Assembly (NCBI RefSeq): GCF_003072645.1 | Contig: NZ_CP028897.1 | Span: 3,733,658-3,797,657, forward strand | Direction of reading: 5' to 3' | Length of the DNA: 64,000 nt | Origin: Dongshaea marina | GTDB taxonomy: Bacteria > Pseudomonadota > Gammaproteobacteria > Enterobacterales > Aeromonadaceae | Shown here: positions 48,947-58,859 of the stretch, piece by piece | Layout: the number at the start of each line of letters is the position of its first letter | Numbering within the stretch: the first letter of the stretch is position 1 | Translations under genes and position numbers: made by a program | The notes under the pieces: model-generated | What the model was told of the DNA's origin: nothing | The model's database searches: none | Seen by the model: the letters and a program-made list of their open reading frames with translations, nothing else

Positions 48947-49995
48947 TTATTCACCCTCATCATACTCAAGATCCATTACCACCCTCAGAAGTTCCGCAAC
49001 AGGTTCAAACAGTGATTCCGGAATGTAGTGATCATTTTCAACATCACGCATCAATGCCCTAGCCAGAGGTATATTCTCTACCACAGGGACGTTAAACTTT
49101 TCAGCAAGTTTGACCATGTGCAGCGCCATCTCACCCTGCCCCTTGTCCAGAACTTTTGGCAATGGCGTTTCCCCTTCCCGGTAGTAAAGGCAGACGGCAA
49201 GATGGGTCGGATTTCTCACCATCACAGATGACTTTTTAACATTGGCGGCCAGACTACCACTTTGGATCTCTTTGTGGGTCTCTTTACGCTTTTGTTTGAT
49301 CTCAGGATTACCCTCGGAATCCTTATGCTCCTGCTTAATATCCTCTTTCGACATCTTGAGCTGTTTCATCATGGTATGGTGCTGAAACGCGAAATCTGCA
49401 GCTCCAAAGACGACATAAAAGATGATGAGTGTTCCCCATAGCCAGCCACAGAGTGTCGCCGTCACCGACAGGCCACAAGCCAGCCCACATAGGGGGAGAA
49501 ACTGAAGTGAGCTGCTGTATTTATTGAGGATATAGGCAAAAATCAATGAGAGCAGCCCGACTTTCAGGCAGGACTTAAACAGCTCAAAAAGGCTTTTCAT
49601 CGAAAAGATATTTTTAAAGTTGCTCAGGGACTTATCTTCTCCCCTTTGGGCTGAATCGACTCAGGGGCAAATAGTGGCCCCACCTGGGCGATAATCGTCA
49701 GTAGTGTGATAAATATCAGTAACAGAGCCAGTGCAACGCCAAACCTCAAGGTAAAATGCATGAAGGCCCCCAGAATATTGCCAAAGGCACGTTCCAGGGG
49801 AAGGTTAATCGCCAAGAGAGTTACGCTGATGATCTCCTGCATTCCGCTCACCAGGGCATGGCCCTGGAAATAAAAGAACAGCAAAATAGCGGTCAATTGA
49901 ACGCCTGTTGTGACCTCATTACTTTTAGCAACCTGCCCTTTCTTGCGAGCATCCTTAATCTTTTTTTGAGTTGGCTTTTCCGTTTTTTCTGACAT
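48947..49995 (-). pseudogene. sctU: T3SS export switch protein SctU, frameshifted
   Basis: SsaU/YscU homologue. The N-terminal part from 49995 (MSEKTEKPTQKKIKDARKKGQ) has two membrane segments and stops after GEKISP; SNFKNIFSMKSLFELFKS then continues in another frame. The break is at GGG 49627-49629 on the plus strand; one more base gives GEKISPLSNFKNIFS and 349 residues (SsaU 352). The autocleavage motif NPTH and the following HLAVCLYY are intact. It controls the change from needle to translocator export. It starts 2 bases after sctT ends. Likely a sequencing error. Confidence 0.9.
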
Positions 49996-49997
49996 CG

Positions 49998-50780
49998 CTA
50001 AGATCCCCGCATCAGGATCAGAAGATCCTGAATCTGGTATTCAAAGAGATTCATCCGCTGCAGATAGTGGGTAAAAGAAAAGTTGAGACTCAGCAGGATC
50101 AATAGCAATGCCATTGCTGTCTTAATTGGCATCGACAGGAAGAAAACATTAAGCTGCTGAGCCGAGCGATTGATAAGACCAAGCGCCAGATCGACCATCA
50201 GCATGATCACCATGGCGGGAAGAGCAAAGCTAATCCCAAGCTCAAACATCAGATGCCATTCATGATTCAGGAACTGTAAAAAGCCCTGGCTAAACATCAC
50301 ATCCTGGCCCATGGGCAAACTGTTATAGGAGCTGTAGATCCCCTCCAGCAATTTATTAAAGCCCCCGGTAACCAGGAACAGAACGGTGAGCACCTGGCTG
50401 AACAGGATCCCAAATACCGAAGCTTGCGTCCCAAGGAGTGGGTTGTATACAGTCGACATAGAGGCCCCACGCATGGTATCTATGATGAAGCCCGCCATGT
50501 CGATGGCCCAAAATGGGATCGCAGCAGAGAAGCCGATACACAGGCCGATGATCAATTCACGCAGCATCAACTCCATCATGGGAACCAGATCTGCTTCACT
50601 GAGCAGGGGGAGATCATGATACACAGGGAGGATCGGCAGAGCGATCAGGATCACCAGTGCATTGCGGATCAACACGCCTCCCAGTGACTTTTGGGAAAAC
50701 AGAGGGAGCATTAGCATGACTCCCAAAGGACGGAGCATGCAGACACCAAGGGTTGGTACCCAGGCCATCAGCTCAGTCAT
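49998..50780 (-). CDS. sctT: T3SS export apparatus protein SctT
   Basis: 260-residue polytopic inner-membrane protein of the SsaT/YscT/FliR family, with about six hydrophobic segments. Family landmarks include LRELIIGLCIGFSAAIPFWAIDMAGFIIDTMRGAS. It joins SctR and SctS in the export gate. Its ATG overlaps the sctS stop (ATGA), showing translational coupling. Confidence 0.93.
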   Translation of the reverse strand: MTELMAWVPTLGVCMLRPLGVMLMLPLFSQKSLGGVLIRNALVILIALPILPVYHDLPLLSEADLVPMMELMLRELIIGLCIGFSAAIPFWAIDMAGFIIDTMRGASMSTVYNPLLGTQASVFGILFSQVLTVLFLVTGGFNKLLEGIYSSYNSLPMGQDVMFSQGFLQFLNHEWHLMFELGISFALPAMVIMLMVDLALGLINRSAQQLNVFFLSMPIKTAMALLLILLSLNFSFTHYLQRMNLFEYQIQDLLILMRGS

Positions 50781-51049
50781 CGCACCCCCATGTGGCTTAT
50801 CTGATCAAATGCCATATTGGCATAGTTCAATAGGGTGCCCCCCATCCAGTGATAGCTCACCACCAGGGTGATACTTACCGCAACCAGCTTGATCAAAAAC
50901 TGAACTGTTTGATCCTGCACCTGAGTCAAGGCCTGGATCAGGCTGATCAAAACTCCAACCACAGAGGCGACGATCACAACCGGTAAAGAGAGCAGCAGGA
51001 TCAGCCATAACAGCTCAGAGGTAAGATTGATGATGATGGCCTGGCTCAT
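50777..51049 (-). CDS. sctS: T3SS export apparatus protein SctS
   Basis: 90 residues with two membrane helices (LLWLILLLSLPVVIVASVVGVLISLIQALTQVQ and FLIKLVAVSITLVVSYHW), the FliQ/SsaS pattern. LIQALTQVQDQT is the conserved cytoplasmic loop. It overlaps sctR and sctT by 4 bases each. Confidence 0.94.
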   Translation of the reverse strand: MSQAIIINLTSELLWLILLLSLPVVIVASVVGVLISLIQALTQVQDQTVQFLIKLVAVSITLVVSYHWMGGTLLNYANMAFDQISHMGVR

Positions 51050-51696
51050 GAGTATGACAACATCAGTTGGGTGAGAAGCTTCTCCCAGCCTCCCATCAGA
51101 ACAAAAATAAGTAACTTAAATGGTAATGATATCGTCATGGGAGAAACCATCATCATCCCCATCGCCAGCAAGATATTGGAAACAATCAGATCGATCGCAA
51201 CAAAGGGCAAAAAGAGTAACAGACCTATCTTGAATGCCTCGATCAACTGGCTCACGGTAAATGCCGGGATCATCACCAGCAACGACTCCTGGTCCAGTTT
51301 GCTTTGGTATTGCTCCGGCCAAAGCTTATGGCCAATTTCACTAAAGAAACGGACTTGCCTGGGATCGGTATGCTTGGATATAAATGCCCGATAGGGTTCC
51401 AAGGCCCCTGTATCAAGCTGCTGATAAAACTGCTCAGACTTAAAGTCGATGGGATGTTGCCTGAGATTATCCTCTATCTTTAGCCCAACCGGAGCCATCA
51501 CGAAAACCGTTAGAATAAGCGCCAGTCCATAAATTGCCATGTTGGGAGGGATCTGCTGGATCCCCAGGGCATTACGCAGCAGAGAAAATACCACGGACAA
51601 CTTTAAAAAAGAGGTTGCCATTACAGCGAACAGAGGCAAGACAGATAGTGCAAATAGCACCATGATCAACTGTAGGGGGTGATCCAGCAACGACAT
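51046..51696 (-). CDS. sctR: T3SS export apparatus protein SctR
   Basis: 216 residues of the FliP/SsaR family with four membrane helices. FLKLSVVFSLLRNALGIQQIPPNMAIYGLAL and AFTVSQLIEAFKIGLLLFLPFVAIDLIVSNILLAMGM are the family motifs. It forms the pentameric core of the export gate. It starts 86 bases downstream of sctQ. Confidence 0.95.
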   Translation of the reverse strand: MSLLDHPLQLIMVLFALSVLPLFAVMATSFLKLSVVFSLLRNALGIQQIPPNMAIYGLALILTVFVMAPVGLKIEDNLRQHPIDFKSEQFYQQLDTGALEPYRAFISKHTDPRQVRFFSEIGHKLWPEQYQSKLDQESLLVMIPAFTVSQLIEAFKIGLLLFLPFVAIDLIVSNILLAMGMMMVSPMTISLPFKLLIFVLMGGWEKLLTQLMLSYS

Positions 51697-51782
51697 AACT
51701 ACTCCGGTTTGCCTATAAAATCACCTCCATTTTCAATCTTTGTACCTGGGATGCCTATACGTGAAACACCTGAGGTATTGTG

Positions 51783-52814
51783 CTAATTGATTAACTGCTG
51801 GATGCGGATCCCCAGGCGATCATCAAGCTGAATCAACTCTCCCCACCCAACGATCTTACCGTTGACCCTGAGCCTGACACTTGGGCAGACTGAAAACTCG
51901 GTTTCAATCACCTGTCCGCTCCTCAAAGATGCCAGCTCATTAAGCGGTAATTGAAGATGACCCACCTCCACCACCATTGTCATCGGTAGCTCGTCCAGGT
52001 TTCTTGGTTGCTCAGATGAGGACAATCCGGGGAAACCCTCTTCATCTGACAGATCAAATAGTTCGTCGAATTCACTCATCATATTCTCCACGACAAATGT
52101 TGTTTTATCTTGACGCCTCAGCACACATACAGGATCACCTTGTACCAGAAGGATCTCCCCGCTTTGTAGATCACACCACCATTTAAGAAGGACGCAATCC
52201 CCTCGTTTAAGCTGACGATATTGGCTTAAAGAGAGTTTAGAAAAACCCGCACAACAGGCAACTGGATATCGAATAACCGGCGTTGAGTGCACCTGTGGGG
52301 ACATGTTAGAAACCAGGCTCTCCAGCAGGGAGAACGGCCAATCCACCAGAGCCAGAGGTAATCCTTTTGAGCCCTCCTCCGGCTTTGTAAGTCGCAGCAG
52401 CCCTGCCATAGAGGGACAGATTTTTCCTGCTTTTTCCACCCGGCCAACTTCAGGAAGTGCGATTTTCTGCTTTTGCATCCAGTCATTGAACCCCTCCAAA
52501 GTCCAACAGGACAATGGCTGAAGTAACTCCGGAGGAATATGCTCAAATGAATCAATGGGTAACAGTGTCTCAATCCAGCGCAACCAATGAGACTCCTCAC
52601 ACCAGAGTTCAAAAGTACAGCCTTCAAGCCGTAAGGGGATCTTTAACCAGGAACCCTCCATCTGTGAGCATTCAGGTAAGTGAAGTTGAATATCTATTCC
52701 ATCGGCTCCCCGGGCCGAATATCCTGAGCCTATCAGTTGACTGTTTCGTTTCACAGCTGCTGACCATCGAGGGAACGCAGATGACTCCCGGGGTAATAGA
52801 ACCTCCTTATCCAC
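51783..52814 (-). CDS. sctQ: T3SS cytoplasmic ring protein SctQ
   Basis: 343 residues of the SsaQ/YscQ/FliM-FliN family, forming the sorting platform pods. It starts at GTG 52814, supported by GGAGG six bases upstream (52821-52825); no ATG fits. The N-terminal two thirds are variable, and the C-terminal SpoA domain runs MVVEVGHLQLPLNELASLRSGQVIE to GIRIQQLIN. A second start for a short C-terminal product lies inside the gene (see 52079-52089). The gene start overlaps the sctP end by 8 bases. Confidence 0.9.
   Translation of the reverse strand: MDKEVLLPRESSAFPRWSAAVKRNSQLIGSGYSARGADGIDIQLHLPECSQMEGSWLKIPLRLEGCTFELWCEESHWLRWIETLLPIDSFEHIPPELLQPLSCWTLEGFNDWMQKQKIALPEVGRVEKAGKICPSMAGLLRLTKPEEGSKGLPLALVDWPFSLLESLVSNMSPQVHSTPVIRYPVACCAGFSKLSLSQYRQLKRGDCVLLKWWCDLQSGEILLVQGDPVCVLRRQDKTTFVVENMMSEFDELFDLSDEEGFPGLSSSEQPRNLDELPMTMVVEVGHLQLPLNELASLRSGQVIETEFSVCPSVRLRVNGKIVGWGELIQLDDRLGIRIQQLIN
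52079..52089 (-). promoter_or_regulatory. Internal ribosome site and ATG pair inside sctQ
   Basis: GGAG (52086-52089), then AAT, then two in-frame ATG codons at 52082 and 52079 within sctQ. Translation from 52082 gives a 99-residue product (MMSEFDELFD... to the sctQ stop) holding the complete SpoA domain. SsaQ, YscQ and SpaO are known to make such short C-terminal forms (about 88-106 residues) from internal starts. Confidence 0.75.
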
Positions 52815-53319
52815 CCGTAACCTCCAGCATGATTGTGCGCCTTGTCTGCTGATTCACTCTCTTTTGAATTCCTTCCAGACAGCGCTGCAATGCATCATGC
52901 TGCCTCTTATCTGCGGCCTTAAGCTTGACCTGAATTCCAGCGACCTGCAGGCAAGCCTGGATCTCCAGCCCTGCCAATGGCCCATTAGTTAGACGCATCG
53001 ACAGTGTACCTGTTTGAGTTCGCTCAAGGATGCCCTGGGCGGTTTGATAAACACCTCCAGCTTGATTGAGAGTCTGTACCTTCAGGGCCTTTTCTGACTT
53101 CCCTGTCCCCTGAGTCTTTGCCTGACCACCCTCCAGTAGCTGCCAGGGCTGAGCTAAGTACATAGGCTGAAAGGGCTCCTGCTTCTGCCCCGGAGCTTTA
53201 CGCCTAAGTTTTTCAGAAAACTGACGGGAACGGCTCTCATCCGGATTTGACTGATCCTTTTGTGTCATCGTTTCCTGGTAAAACCGCTCACTATTAGGCT
53301 GAATTTGCATTCGTCTCAT
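52807..53319 (-). CDS. sctP: T3SS needle-length regulator SctP
   Basis: 170 residues, Gln/Lys-rich and low in hydrophobics in the first 100, then a small folded C-terminal domain (LERTQTGTLSMRLTNGPLAGLEIQACLQ onwards). It occupies the sctP (ssaP/yscP) slot between sctO and sctQ. SctP proteins are poorly conserved rulers that set needle length and trigger the switch in SctU. It overlaps sctO by up to 26 bases; ATG codons at 53319 and 53310 are both possible. Confidence 0.75.
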   Translation of the reverse strand: MRRMQIQPNSERFYQETMTQKDQSNPDESRSRQFSEKLRRKAPGQKQEPFQPMYLAQPWQLLEGGQAKTQGTGKSEKALKVQTLNQAGGVYQTAQGILERTQTGTLSMRLTNGPLAGLEIQACLQVAGIQVKLKAADKRQHDALQRCLEGIQKRVNQQTRRTIMLEVTGG

Positions 53320-53680
53320 CCTCCAGCAGATACTTCAGCTTCTCCTGCTCAATCCTGTTTTTATTCAGAGAGGAAGATAGTTCTATACGCTGTTTTTCTA
53401 ACTTTTGTTGCTGCTGATTCAATTGCTCAGTCTCTTCACCCATCTGCAGATCCCGACGATAGAGATCGGCCATTGCGGCTTTGAAATTCACCAGTTTCTC
53501 ATAATCAAGGATCCCTGATTCATTGCAGCGTTGCCGCCAGGACTCCCATAATTTAAGTCGGGTATTTTTCAAAGCGACTTGTTGCTGAATTAACTCTCGC
53601 TGCTTGTAATCAAGCAGGGCTATTCTTCCCCGAATCCCGCGCTCCTTGTGTTTTTTAACTTTTAAGAGTTGTTCTAACAT
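53294..53680 (-). CDS. sctO: T3SS stalk protein SctO
   Basis: 128-residue helical hairpin ([33 protein letters not shown] ...[22 protein letters not shown]) of the SsaO/YscO/FliJ type, which links the ATPase to the export gate. The ATG at 53680 gives [15 protein letters not shown], like SsaO; the longer frame from 53728 adds 16 residues that only shadow sctN. The start follows a run of seven G, which probably serves as the ribosome site. It overlaps sctN by 26 bases. Confidence 0.82.
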   Translation of the reverse strand: MLEQLLKVKKHKERGIRGRIALLDYKQRELIQQQVALKNTRLKLWESWRQRCNESGILDYEKLVNFKAAMADLYRRDLQMGEETEQLNQQQQKLEKQRIELSSSLNKNRIEQEKLKYLLEDETNANSA

Positions 53681-55007
53681 GCCCCCCCACAGAGCAAGCC
53701 ATTTCATGTTGCACCTGCTCAAAATCAAATAACTCTTGCGTTTGCTGACAGAGAAAACGCTGAATATCCTGATGACGATCTAGGGCCTCATCAGCCTCGG
53801 CATCTTGTCCCCTTTGATACTCACCGACCCGAACTAATAACTCGATATCCCGATAACTGGCTAATAAGCGCCGAAGTTTCCCCGCACACTTTAGCTGCTC
53901 GGGCGTACTGATTTGATTCATGACCCGGCTAACACTTGCCAAAACATCGATCGCCGGGTAATGGTTCGCCTCTGCCAGACGCCGTGACAAAACAATATGC
54001 CCATCCAGAATTGAACGAACCTCATCCGCGACCGGCTCATTCATATTGTCTCCCTCAACCAGAACTGTATAGATCCCAGTGATGCTACCAACCGCAGCCG
54101 GCCCCGCGCGTTCTAATAGTCTTGGGAGCTGAGCAAACATACTGGGAGGAAAGCCCCCAGCTGCCGGAGGCTCTCCAGCGGCTAAGCCAATTTCGCGAGA
54201 TGCCCGGGCAAATCGGGTTAACGAGTCAACCATCAGCAACACATTTTTCCCCTGATCACGAAAATATTCAGCAATAGTGGTTGCGGTAAAGGCTGCCTTA
54301 AGGCGCTCCAGAGCAGGCCGATCTGAGGTGGCAACCACAGTCACAGTTTTTTTTCGCGCCTGGGGACCTAAGATCTGATCCAAAAACTCCCGAACCTCCC
54401 GTCCCCGCTCTCCCACCAGAGCAAGCACCACGACATCTGCCTGACAGCCAGCAGTCATCATCCCAAGCAGGGTACTTTTTCCTCCACCAGCGGCCGCAAA
54501 GATGCCGATTCGCTGACCCTTTCCACAGGTTAGCAGGCCATCAATCGAACGGATCCCAAGAGGCAACACCTCATTTATTAGCCCCCTGGTCAAAGGAGGA
54601 GGCGCCTCAGCCATTAAGGGACGATGCTCCTGGATCAGGACGGGTTTATCCCCAGCTTCAATCAACTGCCCCAATCCGTCAACAACCGAGCCAATCAAAT
54701 AATTGCCCAAGGGAACCTGATGTCCCTGCCCCAGGGGCCAGACCGGTTGGCCACAACTCACCCCAACAGGCTCAGCAAATGGGGAGAGCAAAGCCTCATC
54801 GCCCTGAAGGCCAACAACCTCGGCACTCAGATCTTCACCGACCAGGCATAACTCTCCCAGCCCGACTCCCGGGAGATGGGCTCGAAGCAAAGTCTGCCCG
54901 ACTGAGTTCACTCGTCCGGCTCTGCGAACCCCATCATTAGACCAATGCTGCTGGCTCAAATTACTGTATAACTCATCCATCACTCGATTTAATTCAGGCC
55001 GCCGCAT
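53655..55007 (-). CDS. sctN: T3SS ATPase SctN
   Basis: F1-type ATPase of 450 residues that unfolds effectors and detaches chaperones. Walker [16 protein letters not shown] lies near residue 160, Walker [15 protein letters not shown] near 250, and [25 protein letters not shown] follows. The ATG at 55007 has GAGGAG seven bases upstream, giving [14 protein letters not shown]; the ORF could begin at 55025. It overlaps the sctV end by 14 bases. The C-terminal 15 codons cross a seven-base G run. Confidence 0.94.
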   Translation of the reverse strand: MRRPELNRVMDELYSNLSQQHWSNDGVRRAGRVNSVGQTLLRAHLPGVGLGELCLVGEDLSAEVVGLQGDEALLSPFAEPVGVSCGQPVWPLGQGHQVPLGNYLIGSVVDGLGQLIEAGDKPVLIQEHRPLMAEAPPPLTRGLINEVLPLGIRSIDGLLTCGKGQRIGIFAAAGGGKSTLLGMMTAGCQADVVVLALVGERGREVREFLDQILGPQARKKTVTVVATSDRPALERLKAAFTATTIAEYFRDQGKNVLLMVDSLTRFARASREIGLAAGEPPAAGGFPPSMFAQLPRLLERAGPAAVGSITGIYTVLVEGDNMNEPVADEVRSILDGHIVLSRRLAEANHYPAIDVLASVSRVMNQISTPEQLKCAGKLRRLLASYRDIELLVRVGEYQRGQDAEADEALDRHQDIQRFLCQQTQELFDFEQVQHEMACSVGGHVRTTLKS

Positions 55008-57045
55008 CACTGAGCTCCTCGCCAATCAGGTCGATACTTCCCAGAACCTTGAGTTCCACCTCATCTCCCAGCTCCTGAAAAGAGAGCACCGGCAGTGCAT
55101 AAAGATCTCTTTCAATAATTTTTCTCAGATAGCGCCGCACATCAATTGCGGTCAATAGGACACTCTCATGCTCCGGATCTGATAGATGACTTTTAATCTG
55201 TTGTAAAATGGCAGCATTTTGTTGAGGGCTCAGTGCCGAGTATCCCCCGGCAGAGGTTTGGCGAATCGATTCCCGGATGAGATTTTCTATTCCCTCTCCG
55301 ATCAGGAAACAGCTAATCCTGGATTCTCCTTTCTGAAAGCGGCCGACTATATGTCGCCTCAGGGCAACCCGCACATACTCGGTCAATAGCACCACATCTT
55401 TCTCTTTTTGAGACCACTCCAACAGAGCTTCAAAGACGCTCCTCAGATCCCGAATCGAGATCCCCTCAGCGACCAAGCGTTGGAGTATCTCTGCCACCTT
55501 GCCAGTTGGTAATTGCCGTTGCAGCTCTTTCACCAGCTCAGAATATTTACCCTCCATACCATCCATCAGGAAGCGACACTCCTGCACTCCCACAAACTCA
55601 CCCGCATAGCGACTCAAAACTCTGCTGAGTAAAGCCATAATCTGCTCTTCACCATGAAATACCTGGCTGCCCATGGCTGCTATCGACTCTCCTTGAGCCA
55701 TCTCCACCCAACATAAAGGCTCTCCGCCAAAAGGGAGTGGCTGTTCAATGGCATTTACAAAAGACTCGGCTCTCCCTGCCACCAGCACCTGTCCTTCGGG
55801 CAGACTTAGGGTCAGGACCGGCTCCTGATATAACAGGATCTGTAGGGTTCTGGCGGGAAGCGTTCTGTCCTGATGAAGATTAATTTCAGGCAGGGGCACT
55901 CCCAGTTGCTCAAACTTTTGCCAGCGCAACTCATCGATCGATTTCAGTAGACCAGTGCCTTTTGCCAACTCTGGTGAGAGTCGCAGCATCAGTGGCACTG
56001 CACCCGGCTGAACACTTCCCGGACTATATTCATCACTGGCCATTGCCGAAGAGCTGGCTCCTGTCGTCTGATTTTTGCCTCGACGCATCAATAGCAAAGC
56101 CCCGCCAAGTAACATGACGGCCAAGGTCAAAAACACCAAAAACGGGAAGCCTGGGATGATCGCGAATATCACCAAGACTCCAACGGCTATGAGCAGGGCT
56201 TGAGGCTGATGGCCGATCTGGCTGGTCAGATCCTTTGCCAAATTCTGTTTTTCCTCCCCCGGAACCCGGGTCACAATAATCCCTGCGGTGATCGAGATCA
56301 GCAATGCCGGGATCTGGGCGATGAGTCCATCACCGACCGAAAGAATGGCATAAGTAGATGCTGCATCTGACGCGCTCATGCCATGCTGCATCACTCCAAC
56401 GGTTATCCCTCCTAAAATATTGACCAAAATAACGATCATTCCCGCGATCGCGTCACCCTTCACAAACTTCATTGCCCCATCCATGGCTCCGTAAAGCTGA
56501 CTCTCTTTCTGAACCAGGGTTCTCTGACGCTTGGCTTCTGCAGCATCGATGATTCCGGCACGCATATCCCCATCGATACTCATCTGCTTACCCGGCATTC
56601 CATCCAGAGAGAAGCGGGCTCCGACCTCTGCAACCCGCTCAGAGCCCTTGGTGATGACGATAAACTGGACAATCGTGATAATGGCAAAGATGATCATGCC
56701 GACCACCAGATTGCCGCCGACAACAAAATTACCAAAGGTATAAACGATCTCTCCTGCATCGTGCTGGAGCAAAATTAATCGACTGGTACTTATGGTCAGC
56801 GAAAGCCTGAAAAGAGTCGTAATTAATAGTACGGAAGGGAAGACTGAAAATTCGAGTGGCTCTCTGATATAAACGGCAATCATCAGGAGTATGATTGAAA
56901 ACGTCAGATTAATTGCAATCAGGAGATCCACAAGCGCCGTCGGCAGAGGCAATATCATCATGAAGATGGCAACCATCAACATGATGATCAAAATAACATC
57001 TTGTCTGCCAGCAGCCATCGATAGAATCTGAGTTAGGCGCTTCAT
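54994..57045 (-). CDS. sctV: T3SS export gate protein SctV
   Basis: 683-residue FHIPEP-family protein (SsaV/LcrD/FlhA). About eight membrane helices lie in residues 15-320, with the conserved loop [28 protein letters not shown] near 140. The C-terminal cytoplasmic domain (about 350-680) forms the nonameric ring that receives chaperone-effector complexes. Its ATG overlaps the ssaM-like gene's stop by 4 bases. Confidence 0.97.
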   Translation of the reverse strand: MKRLTQILSMAAGRQDVILIIMLMVAIFMMILPLPTALVDLLIAINLTFSIILLMIAVYIREPLEFSVFPSVLLITTLFRLSLTISTSRLILLQHDAGEIVYTFGNFVVGGNLVVGMIIFAIITIVQFIVITKGSERVAEVGARFSLDGMPGKQMSIDGDMRAGIIDAAEAKRQRTLVQKESQLYGAMDGAMKFVKGDAIAGMIVILVNILGGITVGVMQHGMSASDAASTYAILSVGDGLIAQIPALLISITAGIIVTRVPGEEKQNLAKDLTSQIGHQPQALLIAVGVLVIFAIIPGFPFLVFLTLAVMLLGGALLLMRRGKNQTTGASSSAMASDEYSPGSVQPGAVPLMLRLSPELAKGTGLLKSIDELRWQKFEQLGVPLPEINLHQDRTLPARTLQILLYQEPVLTLSLPEGQVLVAGRAESFVNAIEQPLPFGGEPLCWVEMAQGESIAAMGSQVFHGEEQIMALLSRVLSRYAGEFVGVQECRFLMDGMEGKYSELVKELQRQLPTGKVAEILQRLVAEGISIRDLRSVFEALLEWSQKEKDVVLLTEYVRVALRRHIVGRFQKGESRISCFLIGEGIENLIRESIRQTSAGGYSALSPQQNAAILQQIKSHLSDPEHESVLLTAIDVRRYLRKIIERDLYALPVLSFQELGDEVELKVLGSIDLIGEELSDAAA

Positions 57046-57413
57046 GGATAACTCCTTAAGCTTTTCTGAAGCAGACGGCTTAATAGCTGATAGAGAGAGA
57101 AAAGCTTATCGCCATTAAATTGCTCAACCGGGATCCCGACTGAACAAACTAATTGCTTTCCAAGTTGATAGCAGCGAGTAGGAAGACCTAGAGTCCTCTG
57201 AGGAGGCAAACGCTCCAGCATCCAACGTTGGGCTCGATAGAGAGATTGAAGATCCATATCCATAGCTATCGAGAATAGTAATCGGCTCTGTTTCACTTCG
57301 AAGAATAGCCGCTCAGAGCCACGAGTCAGCTCCAGATGCTCATCCGGACGAATACCCGATACTCCCAGAAGTTCCAAAAATCGGTCCAGATTTCTCTGTG
57401 TTTTCAAGTCCAT
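57042..57413 (-). CDS. SsaM-like gatekeeper partner
   Basis: 123 residues, the same length as Salmonella SsaM (122) and in the same place between sctW (ssaL) and sctV. It starts MDLKTQRNLDRFLELLGVSG and has a chaperone-like helix-strand pattern (RLFFEVKQSRLLFSIAMDMDLQSLYRAQRWML). In SPI-2, SsaM binds SsaL, SpiC and SsaV to hold back effectors until translocators are out. It begins a transcription unit with a 333-base gap upstream. GGGTG eight bases before the ATG is a modest ribosome site. Confidence 0.72.
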   Translation of the reverse strand: MDLKTQRNLDRFLELLGVSGIRPDEHLELTRGSERLFFEVKQSRLLFSIAMDMDLQSLYRAQRWMLERLPPQRTLGLPTRCYQLGKQLVCSVGIPVEQFNGDKLFSLYQLLSRLLQKSLRSYP

Positions 57414-57746
57414 AAATCATACACCCAACTCCACTCTGTAAGTATCATCTCTGTTATTGTCAGCTTTCACTATCGGGTGAACACCTTAGACCGATCTTAG
57501 AAACTCTGAGCTCAGCCTTACAGGACTAGCCTATGATGTATCAATTAAATCCTTTAGCTATCAACTAGATTAATAACCGTAAAACCACTATGAGTTCACT
57601 GATATAACAGCAATAGCATTCCAATTGTTTTTTTTACTCGGTCATGTTAAGAGTAATTAAAAAACCTGACACTCTATTAATCTTCTCAAACCACAGGAGA
57701 CAATGCTGGCTAATAATTTATAATCAAAAAACATATCACAGTTCAG
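57414..57746. other. Promoter region of the ssaM-sctVNOPQRSTU operon
   Basis: 333 AT-rich bases between sctW and the ssaM-like gene, the largest gap in the apparatus cluster. It holds the motif at 57480-57495, followed on the minus strand by CTGACA (a -35-like hexamer). No coding sequence or clear terminator is seen, apart from a run of eight T at 57628 on the plus strand. Confidence 0.5.
57480..57495 (-). promoter_or_regulatory. Candidate T3SS operator motif, copy 1
   Basis: AACACCTTAGACCGAT on the plus strand, 67-82 bases before the ssaM-like start. It matches 14 of 16 bases with 62553-62568, found 85-100 bases before the T3SS AraC gene. Here it also forms a GGTG-AA-CACC inverted repeat with flanking bases. 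A regulator common to both operons is the simplest reading. Confidence 0.5.
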
Positions 57747-58826
57747 TTATTCTGAATCAGCATAGTTTTCTAATAACTCTGAAAGTGTATCTAAAATCTG
57801 CTCCCGCTGATCTTCATCTGAAAAGCAGGGCTCAGGCATAAACTTGATCACCTCATGACAATGTCGGCAATAAGAAAGACGCAACCCGATGCTCTCTAGC
57901 TCAAGCTGATTGATTCTGGATTCAATCCAATCCGGATACACCCAGGACTGTTCAATCAACAGCACTAACTCTTCGAGGATCTCCAGACCGGATAATTGTG
58001 CGCCCTGTGCAGTAAGGTGCACTGCTATCTGATCACACTGGGTATCTAATCCAAAAAAAAGTAACAAGCGTCTTAGATCATTGACCACTGTAGCCAACTT
58101 ACTCCCCTGAGCCACCTCCCCTTCGGAGGAGAGCTCAAAGGCCAGTCCTCGGATCAGCGCTTTTACTTTTTTATTTCGCTGAGGAAGATCTTTGAGTTGA
58201 TGAAATAATTCCGGGAGCTGCAAGCCAGAGTCACATGCTTTTTGGTAAATTTTTTCTAGCTGAGCCATCACCTTGGGAGTCGCTGCACCAAACTCAAGAT
58301 AAGCAAACAACTCGACCCCCAGAGCCTGCTCCTCCTGCAAAAGGCTATCCAATGCTTGCTGCAAACGCTTACGCTGACTACGACTTAAACCCTGATCGGC
58401 TAACAGAAACCCCAAGACCAGTGCAATCTCTGCGGCACAGGCTCCGGCTTGCCTGAGAAACATCAGAGGATCTGCTGCTTCAGATACTCCTGGATATTTG
58501 GCAGCCAGCAAAGATAACTGACTCAGATCAACACCTGCTATCTGCTGGATCAGTCGCTGTAGCAGCTCTTTGCTTTTATCGAGTTCACTCTTAGGGGCAT
58601 CTTTTCCCCTCTTCAGATCCTTGAGCTTTCCTCCTAAAGCAAGGCTCGCCTCCTCCATGGTCTCTTCGAGCGCTCCCTCCCGTATATCGACAAGGGCCGC
58701 CTGGACAGACTCTTGAATGGATTGACCGGGAAAATTCTGACGAAATCCTTGTTGCTCCTGACCCTCCTCTACGGGCTCATAATCAAGAACCGGAGTAAAA
58801 AAAGTATTTCTAACCTGATTATCCAT
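57747..58826 (-). CDS. sctW: T3SS gatekeeper SctW (SsaL/SepL/YopN type)
   Basis: 359 residues. The N-terminal HrpJ-type domain spans about 60-230 and a TyeA-like C-terminal part covers 260-355. The disordered start (MDNQVRNTFFTPVLDYEPVEEGQEQQG) is usual for a secreted gatekeeper. It blocks effector export until host contact or acidification, and its position upstream of the ssaM-like gene matches ssaL-ssaM. It lies 33 bases after sctL. Confidence 0.8.
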   Translation of the reverse strand: MDNQVRNTFFTPVLDYEPVEEGQEQQGFRQNFPGQSIQESVQAALVDIREGALEETMEEASLALGGKLKDLKRGKDAPKSELDKSKELLQRLIQQIAGVDLSQLSLLAAKYPGVSEAADPLMFLRQAGACAAEIALVLGFLLADQGLSRSQRKRLQQALDSLLQEEQALGVELFAYLEFGAATPKVMAQLEKIYQKACDSGLQLPELFHQLKDLPQRNKKVKALIRGLAFELSSEGEVAQGSKLATVVNDLRRLLLFFGLDTQCDQIAVHLTAQGAQLSGLEILEELVLLIEQSWVYPDWIESRINQLELESIGLRLSYCRHCHEVIKFMPEPCFSDEDQREQILDTLSELLENYADSE

Positions 58827-58859
58827 CAGAGATCCCCCTTTGGGCCATTTTAATCCAGG

